Shown here: in pieces, positions 57,078-64,000 of the stretch | Position numbering within the stretch: the first letter of the stretch is position 1 | Layout of the letters: each line of letters starts with the position of its first letter | NCBI RefSeq assembly: GCF_008728515.1 | Contig: NC_044996.1 | Coordinates: 129,245,525 to 129,309,524, forward strand | Length of the DNA stretch: 64,000 bases | Direction: 5' to 3' | Origin: Papio anubis | Taxonomy: Eukaryota > Chordata > Mammalia > Primates > Cercopithecidae | Notes under the pieces: model-generated | Database searches by the model: none | The model's input: the letters and a program-made list of their open reading frames with translations, nothing else | Told to the model about the DNA's origin: nothing | Translations under genes and position numbers: made by a program

Positions 57078-57418
57078 CAGGGGACAGCAAACTTTTTCTT
57101 CAAAGGGCCAGATAGTAAATATTTTAGGCTTTGTGAGTCACATGATCTTTCTTGCAGCTTCTCAGCTCTACTGTTGCAGTGCTAAAGTCGTCATAGATAT
57201 ACAGAAACAAAACGGGTGTGACTGAGTGCCAATACAACTCTATTTATGGACACTGTAATTTAAATATCATATAATTTTCACATCTCATGAAATCTTCTTC
57301 TTCTTTTGATTTTTTCCAACAATGTAAAAACATAAAAAAACCACTCTTTTCTCCCAGGTCATACAAACACATGCAGCAGGCTGGAGTTTGCCTGCAGGCT
57401 GCAGTTTGCAGACGCCTG
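57078..57418 (+). mobile_element. hAT-Charlie non-autonomous transposon with visible ends
   Basis: The left end CAGGGGACAGCAAAC and right end GTTTGCAGACGCCTG are imperfect inverted repeats. The flanks GCCTACAT (57070-57077) and GCCTAATC (57419-57426) fit a mutated 8-bp target duplication. The body 'gggccagatagtaaatattt', 'taggctttgtgagtcacatg' is a common mammalian Charlie-type pattern. Exact family not named. Confidence 0.85.
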
Positions 57419-57426
57419 GCCTAATC

Positions 57427-58099
57427 AGTACAGAACGGGCAGTAGGGGACTGGTGCTGGGTGCAGAAGAGATGTGGGCTTGACTGGGGAAAGGGAAGAGG
57501 ACATTAAGACGAGCACACAACTGATTTCAGGTGTAGAGAGGGACCGAGGAGAAAGCTCTTCTGAGTCGGCTGGCGTTTTTTTCCCAGCCGCTGTAATGAG
57601 TGATGCTTGCTGCCCTGAGGAACTGTTCTGAACAGATTCACTCAAAATGACTCACCCGCTTGAACAAAGCTGGGGAAGACTTCCTGCCTTTTATTGAGAG
57701 GCAGTAATCGGCCCACCTGCGCCTCTTAAATTAAGATTTCCAGCGCTCAGGTCTTTAAGCCTCTTAACGTGGTTTACTTCTTACACCTTTCATCAGTATG
57801 GAAGAATAGCTGCTTTTCTCATCTTTTCTTGTAAAACCTTGTTCGAAATGTACAAAGTACTTTATCCACATGATGTTTTATGGCTATTCAGGGCCTAGAT
57901 CATGGTACCACAAAAAGAATAGTCATCATTATAGATAAATAAAAGTGATAGTTGTAGAAAATTTAAATGGCTTCCTGTTAAGCGTTGTGAGCAGCGTTTC
58001 ACAAAACATAGCTACTCTGGATTGCAGTTTCAGAAGTGTGATTGGAATTTCTTGTCTGCCTTCCTCCCTGTTTTGATTTTTCTTTTTTCTTGAGGAATA
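57427..58099. other. Repeat-free stretch with higher CpG content
   Basis: 57530-57770 has several CpGs ('gggaccgaggagaaagctc', 'gagtcggctggcgtttt', 'cacccgcttgaac'). It includes CGGCTG / CAGCCG arms around a T-run, and no repeat I know. The 74-residue minus frame (57421-57645) has no domain. Confidence 0.35.
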
Positions 58100-58470
58100 A
58101 ATTATATAGGACAATGCCTTCTATTTGGTGTATTGGTCTATGAGATTTGATAAACACATGTGATGTCACATCTAAGAGTTATGTAACTACCATGACAAAC
58201 ACAATATAGAACATTTCCATTGACCCAAAAGGTTCCCTGCTGCCCCTTTCTAATTATCTTCTCCCCTCACCCCAGCCCCTGGTAAACACTGATCTAGTTT
58301 CTGCCTTTATAGTTTTGCCTTTTTCAGAATGCCATGTAAATATTAATAGAATCAGACATGATGTAGCCTTCTGAATCTGACTTCTTTAATCCAGCATAAT
58401 GCATTTGAGATTCATCCAGGTTGTTGCCTCTATCAGTGGTTTGTTCCATTTTATTGCTAAATAGTATTTC

Positions 58471-59152
58471 TTTTTTTAAAAAAAATTATTTTATTTTAAG
58501 TTCTGGGATACATGTGCAGGATGTGCAGGTTTGTTACATAGGTAAACGTGTGCCATGGTGGTTTGCTGCACCTACCAACCCATCACCTAGGTATTAAGCC
58601 CCATATGCAGTAGCTATTGATCCTGATGCTCTCCCTCCCTCCAACTCTCTGACAGGCCCCAGTGTGTGGTGTTCACCTCCCTGTGTTCGTGTGTTCTCAC
58701 TGTTCAGCTCCCACTTATAAGCGAGAACATGTAGCGTTTGGTTTTCTGTTCCTGTGCTAGTTTGCTGAGGATAACGGCTTCCACCTCCATCCATGTCCCT
58801 GCAAAGAACATGATCTCATTCCTTTTTATGGCTGCATAGTATTCCATGGTGTATATGTACCACATTTTCTTTATCCAGTCTATCATTGATGGGCATTTGG
58901 GTTGATTCCATGTCTTTGCTATTGTGAATAGTGCTGCAATGAACATATGTATCTTTATAATAGAATAACTTATATTTCTTTGTGTATATACCCACTAATG
59001 GAATTGCTGGGTCAAATAGTATTTCTGGTTCTAGGTCTTTGAGGAATTGCCACAATAGTTGAGCTAATTTACATTCCCACCAACAGTGTAAAAGTGTTCC
59101 TATTTCTCCACAGCCTCACCAGCATCTGTTGTCTCTTGACTTTTTAATAAAG
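58471..59152 (-). mobile_element. Primate L1 (L1P-type), 5'-truncated, first insertion
   Basis: 'attttaagttctgggataca' to 'cctcaccagcatctgttgtc', then ORF2 end. The minus frame 58704-58946 contains IDWIKKMWYIYTMEYYAAIK, the ORF2 C-terminal region. The duplication TAGTATTTC at 58462-58470 and 59153-59161 marks the site. Confidence 0.92.
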
Positions 59153-59626
59153 TAGTATTTCATTGGATGGGATGTTTCTATATTCTCCAATGGAGAATAT
59201 TTGGGTTGTTTCCAGCTTTTAATGATTATAAACAAGGACACTCTAAACATTCATGACAGGTTATTGTGTGCACATAAGTTTGTATTGCTCTTGAGTATAT
59301 TTCTAGAAATGAAATAATTGTGTTGTATGTTAAATATTTGTTTAAATTTATAAGAAACTCCCAAACTGTTTCCTATGCCATTTTGTTGCCCACCAAGCAG
59401 AGCATGAGAGTTCTAGTTGCTCTACCTCCTTATCAGTATTGTCAGGTTTTAGTTTTGTTTTTTAACTTTGGCCATTCCCATAGGTACATAGCATTATTTC
59501 ACTGTGGTTTTAGTTTGCCTGCTCAAATGACCAACAATGTTGAGCATCATTTTGTGTGTTTATTTGCCACCCATGTATCTTCTTTGGTGAAAGATCTATT
59601 CAAATTCTTTTCCCATTCTTTTCTTT

Positions 59627-59928
59627 TATTAAATTAATTTTATTTTTTAAGTTCCGGGGTACATGTGCAGGATGTGCAGGTTTGTTACATACGTAAACGT
59701 GTGCCATGGTGGTTTGCTCCACCTATCAACCCATCACCTAGGTATTAAGCCCTACATGCATTAACTATTTGTCCTGATGCTCTCCCTCCCCCAACCCACC
59801 ACTACAGGCCCCAGTGTGTGTTCCCCTCCTTGTGTCCATATGTTCTCGTTGTTCAGCTCCCACTTATAAGTGAGAACATGCGGTGTTTGGTTTTCTGTTC
59901 CTGCGGTGGTTGACTGGCTAAGGATAAT
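59627..59928 (-). mobile_element. Primate L1 (L1P-type) 3' fragment, second insertion
   Basis: 'ttttttaagttccggggtac' to 'ctgttcctgcggtggttgac', a 300-bp 5'-truncated L1 tail. TCTTTTCCCATTCTTTT before and TCTTTGCCCATTTTTTA after form an imperfect duplication. Confidence 0.88.
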
Positions 59929-60116
59929 GTCTTTGCCCATTTTTTAATGAGTTGTTTGTTTTCTAACTTTTGAGTTTTGAGAGTTTTAAAAAATATAGAT
60001 GTTCATACAAGTCCTTCATTGGATACGTATTTTGTGAATATCTTCTCCTAGTTTGTGGCTTATCTTTTCATTTTCTTAACAGTATCTTTTGCAGAGCAAA
60101 AAAAAAAAAAAAAAAA

Positions 60117-61280
60117 TTGTTAAAGTTCAATGACATTCCAGTAGCAAGGAGTACACACGGTATCCAAAACTTGATTTCAAATTACCATTCTCCAATAAGA
60201 GGAACCAGAACTCCTTGGAGAAGTGACTGATTCCAGGACTGGGGCAGGGGAAATACAAGAAGAGCCTGAAACAGCTTGTGGCGTCAAAAAGTAAAAGTGC
60301 TAAAAAATTATGGAGACATGTTGAAAGGACATGGGAGCCAACTCAGAGGAGCTCTCAATAGCCAAATCTGGGACAATATATGCAACAAAGCAAACAATGA
60401 AGTAAAGCAATAAGATAAATAGAACAAGACAAATATCCACAAATACATACTACTATAAATAAATAATTGAATAAGATAATAAATGGGAGAAGAAGGAAAG
60501 AAAAGCTTTTTTCATAGAATTTCCATTACTAAACATAGAAGGAATGATGAAAATAGAAAACCACCACTTGGAAAACACTACAGTAATAATTATTTCAGGC
60601 AAGAATTATTAATGGATGTTAAAATTAATGGGCGAAAGCTTAAGCAAAAATAAGATGTTAGCATAGCTTAAATGTATCTCCCCCCAAATATTTAGTAAAT
60701 ACAATGGGAAAATAGTGACTTTGCAGTGGAGAAACCTGGCTGACACTACCTTAACCGAATTAACTTCATTGATAATGGGGTAAATTGACATCATGTGCCA
60801 CCTGATATGATGCGCTGAGAAGGGAAGAGTACCATTTCTATGGTTTTCTTGCCAAAAATGCATTACCTGAATTTAATCATACAGAACCATTATTCAAACT
60901 CAAATTAAGGAATATTATACAGTATAACTGGCTGCTACTTTTCAAAGGTGTCAAATTCATGAAAGACAAAGAAAGATTGACAACCTATGTCAGTTTGGAG
61001 AAGACTAATGAATCATAACAACTATATGTCAGGCAGGATCCTAGATGGGATCCTAGCTCAGAAAAAAGACATCGGTGGGACAACAACATGATAATGAAAT
61101 CTAAATAAAGTTTGTATAGTTAGTAGTATTGTATCAGTGTTAATATTTTAGTTTTGACAAACGCACCATGTAAGAGGTAACATTAGGGGAAGCTGAGCGA
61201 AGGATGTACAGAAACTCTCTGAACTATCTTTGCTATTTTCTGTAAATCTAAAATAATTTAAATATAAACACTTTATTTAA
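60117..61280 (+). mobile_element. Old L1 3' UTR-like sequence, sense
   Basis: 'gtagtattgtatcagtgtta', 'agcgaaggatgtacagaaac', 'tctgaactatctttgctatt', 'ttctgtaaatctaaaataat' match the 3' end of old mammalian L1 families. The left boundary is uncertain. Confidence 0.55.
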
Positions 61281-62510
61281 AATGGAAAAATAATCCAACA
61301 ACTTTTAAAATGATTACATAAAGGAGGAAGGAGGAAACTGGGTAGAGGAGATAGAGATAGGAACTGGGTCTTCTGATAGATCTTGTTTTATAGATTTAAC
61401 TTTGCAATCATGTAAGTATTTTACATAATTCTGAACAAAATTAAATTTAAAAAGCATGCCCTAAAAATCAAAACCAAAATAAAACAAACAAAACTAAGGG
61501 TATAGCAAGTTAGTGGAAAAACATTGAGAAGAAATATTTCAAACAGCTTTAAGCTACAGTAATTTAACTATTCCTAGTGAGATATACTATGGACAAAAAA
61601 AGAAGCTAAAAAATTTGGTTGTATCTTATGGGCCAGAGCTGGATCAGATGGCAACCCTCAGCTGCAAGAGAATATGGAAAAGTATTGGACTTTCCACTCT
61701 AGAGTGAGGTGGCAAGGGAGAATGGGGTTGGGAATGGCTTTGGGGTGGCCAATCAGCAGTGCCAGCCATTGGTATCTATTTGAACCACCTCTTCCCTCTC
61801 CACTCACCTTGGATTGGGGTAGGTAAAATTTTTTCCCAATATCAGATAAAATGGTAATGGCAGCAATGTTTCAGCATTAAGTATTCTATGGCCATCTTAC
61901 TGAGGTTGGGGTAGCTGCCATGACACAGTTGGGCAGCAAATCTTGAACCATCTCTTCTCTCTCTGACCAATGGAGGAGAAATTCCAAGTTTGTTATCAAT
62001 GTTTACTAAGCTGACATTTACAAGCTAACAGTGGAATACTGCTTCTATTACTTATCTTTATGCTGAAGAACATGGTAGCCATGCTTAAACACTTTTGCGT
62101 TTTATAACAAGGCTAGTGATTTTAAAAGAAAGAGTAATGTAAGCCTAAAGTGTGGAAAGATGCATGATGTGTAAATTCAGACATCATTATGTAAATGAAT
62201 ACGCATGTAATAAATCCAGAGATGGCTGACGATATTTTAGAAATATTATAGGCCAATTATTTTGACATCCTGCAGGAGTTTGATAAATTGTGAAATATAT
62301 GTTATAGTATACAGAGTGGCTTGTTAACGAGATGTCTTCTGCTAGAAAATATTTTAGTGGAGAAACCATCCATCAGCACATTTCCTCCTTTGTTCTCTTC
62401 CCTTGACTTCACAGGCACAGTTAGTGCCAGGCAAAAACAAAAAAACAAAAAAACGGGAGGAAGCCTTATATGTTCGGGTAGAGGCTTGTGGTAGTTTCAT
62501 AAATGTTTTT
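61281..62510. other. Unassigned
   Basis: No recognised element. 61640-61990 has a patterned feel (repeated 'gaaccacctcttccctct' / 'gaaccatctcttctctct') that may belong to an endogenous retroviral interior, unproven. Confidence 0.3.
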
Positions 62511-62514
62511 CTCA

Positions 62515-62695
62515 TTGGATACTTAAATAATTCAGTGAAATCTTTGAACCAAAGCTCACGTTCCCATTTTATAAATTAGCAAACAGGGGCTCTTGGAGTT
62601 TTAATGATTTGCTCAAGGTCAGGCGGGAGGCAAACTTGGACTAGAAGCCTATATCCATTTAGTGGACTCTAACACTTCCATGCTTCTTTCACTCT
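62515..62695 (+). repeat. MIR SINE, sense
   Basis: 'ttcccattttataaattagc', 'gatttgctcaaggtcaggcg', 'caaacttggactagaagcct' give the MIR core. Confidence 0.82.
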
Positions 62696-63163
62696 TTTAT
62701 CAGATCAGGCTAGTTTGGGACGATCCAGAACCCTTAGATGAGTGAACAAAAGCACACAGAGGCTCCAAGGTTATTGGTGCCATGTCGAGAGATGGAGTGT
62801 AATACTAAAGACAAAAGGCGCATTTTTAGCTAATGCCTGGCTGGCAAATTGCTAAGTGGATAAAAATCAAATCTCCCAAAGACTCTTCTATCACTACTGT
62901 TTCTGCAGGTGACTGGGGACAGTGTTTCTATTCAGAAATGCGTGTTGATGGCAAAGTGTCAGAGTGTCAGTGTGGTGAGAGCATCAGGAGATTACTGATC
63001 TGTTGGGTGACATAGGATGAATCACTTCACCTGTCTGGGCCTCAGAGTAGATTATTTCTTAGGTTCATACATAGTTCTAATATTCCATAATTCCTTACTT
63101 GGACTTGCAGTGAAGACGAGAAAATTCTAAACCAGGGGACTGTTAAGAATTCAGCTGTTTATG
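62696..63163. other. No recognised feature
   Basis: Short frames only. 63010-63050 ('aatcacttcacctgtctggg') resembles an antisense MIR fragment. Confidence 0.4.
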
Positions 63164-63438
63164 GGCCAGGTGCGGTGGCTCACGCCTGTAATCCCAGCAC
63201 TTTGGGAGGCTGAGGTGGGCGGATCACAAGGTCAAGAGATCGAGACCAGTCTGGCCAAGATGACAAAATCCCGTCTCTACTGAAAATACAAAAATTAGCC
63301 AGGCATGGTGGTGTGCGCCTGTAATCCCAGCTGCTTGGGAGGCTGAGGCAGGAGAATCACTTGAGGTCGCGCCATTGCACTCCAGCCTGGGCTATAGAGC
63401 AAGACTCTGTCTCAAAAAAAAAAAAAAAAAAAAAAAAG
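63164..63438 (+). repeat. AluS/Y-type, sense, with right-arm deletion
   Basis: Full left arm. The right arm jumps from 'ggagaatcacttgag' directly to 'gtcgcgccattgcact', losing about 30 bp around 'gcagtgagcc'. Pure A-tail at 63414-63437. Confidence 0.92.
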
Positions 63439-64000
63439 AAAATTGCTCCTATCGGGCTCTGATGATCAGAAACCAAACTTTTAAGTGAAACTTTCTAAAC
63501 CAAAGGTATATCTATCAAGTGTCTCAAGACTAAAACCAATAAGCTTTTTATGGCTTAACTACAGGCATAAAAGGCATCTCCAAACAGGTGAAAGTATGCA
63601 GCCCTCTCAAGATCCAGAGCCACTCCCAAAGATAGTCAGAAGAAAGAAAGACTTAGACTCTTGGGGAACTGGCAACAGTCAGTATACTAGCTGCAAATAG
63701 GGTACAACCCACGTTTATATCCAGCCTTTCAGTGGGCTGCCTGCATATGCAGGACTGATAATCCATGTGCCCTCAACAGGCAAAAAGCCAAGCCAAGTTC
63801 TCAGGAAATAAAATGAGACAAAAAGGAAAATAATAGCTGTCCATGGGAGGGAAGGGATCAATAACAAACATATGTCCCAAGACCAAAAGTCACAATTCAA
63901 GCTAATTCTTATAAAAGTTTTTCTCCTGCCAATCTGTATTTGAAAAGAAAGAGCCAGGAGAAAGTTTTGCCTGTTTCTCTCAACTGAGTACTATAGACAG
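63439..64000. other. Unassigned window end
   Basis: No named repeat and no credible frame. Texture ('ccactcccaaagatagtcag', 'acccacgtttatatccagcc') could be an ERV interior or LTR. The neighbouring sequence would decide. Confidence 0.3.

Larger units (their letters stand above)
58100..60110 (-). mobile_element. Old L1M-type 3' part, antisense, host to two younger L1s
   Basis: Old L1 sequence in three pieces: 58100-58470, 59153-59626, and 59929 to about 60110 ('gacttctttaatccagcata', 'aatgaccaacaatgttgagc', 'ttcattggatacgtattttg', 'ttaacagtatcttttgcaga'). It stays collinear across both insertions. A-run at 60098-60116. Confidence 0.85.

Noticed and set aside
1..64000. CRISPR arrays, tRNA genes, operons or prokaryotic signals
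   Set aside because: No regularly spaced repeats with unique spacers, no tRNA cloverleaf with a B-box outside SINEs, and a primate repeat landscape throughout.

Overview
The window is nuclear DNA of a primate, most likely an Old World monkey (macaque/baboon group). It is dense in Alu, L1, L2, MIR and MaLR elements, which identifies it as primate. Two full-length, barely diverged Alu copies (8675-8979 and 51090-51382) share substitutions that I know from the cercopithecid AluYR/YRa lineage: 'aagaaatacaaaaaactagcc', 'gaggccggagaatgg' and 'gagatccggcc' or 'gagatccagcc'. Both are flanked by perfect 15-bp target-site duplications. This placement rests on recalled subfamily diagnostics, not on a search.

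I find no supportable protein-coding gene, functional RNA gene, CRISPR array or CpG island. Every longer open frame falls inside a repeat: Alu antisense frames, microsatellites, the internal region of a THE1 element, L1/L2 ORF2 remnants or a Tigger1 transposase remnant. The window is therefore intergenic or deep intronic. No new biological system is visible.

Layout. 0-5.3 kb: Alus around an almost complete THE1 provirus-like element (754-3027, minus) that still holds a 196-codon open frame. 5.3-20 kb: MER20, MLT1, MER5A, MIR and Alus, including the first AluYR, an indel-riddled AluYR-like copy at 14958-15246, and a 193-bp near-identical duplication (15908-16100 and 17311-17503). 20-30 kb: Alus, a 7SL-like Alu monomer, an ERV1-type LTR, an old L1 split by the 3' half of a Tigger1 transposon, and a long L2 with a decayed reverse transcriptase. 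30-50 kb: repeat-poor stretches between MLT1, MER5A, MIR, L2, AluY and a 5'-truncated young L1. 50-64 kb: the second AluYR, an Alu with a 230-bp four-phase microsatellite tail, a hAT element with visible inverted repeats, and an old L1 that received two younger L1 insertions.

The elements do not cooperate as genes. They record successive insertions: L2/MIR/MER first, then MaLR and old L1, AluJ, AluS, younger primate L1 and AluY, and finally the monkey-specific Alus. Subfamily names are from memory of consensus sequences. Where I recognised only the class, I say so.
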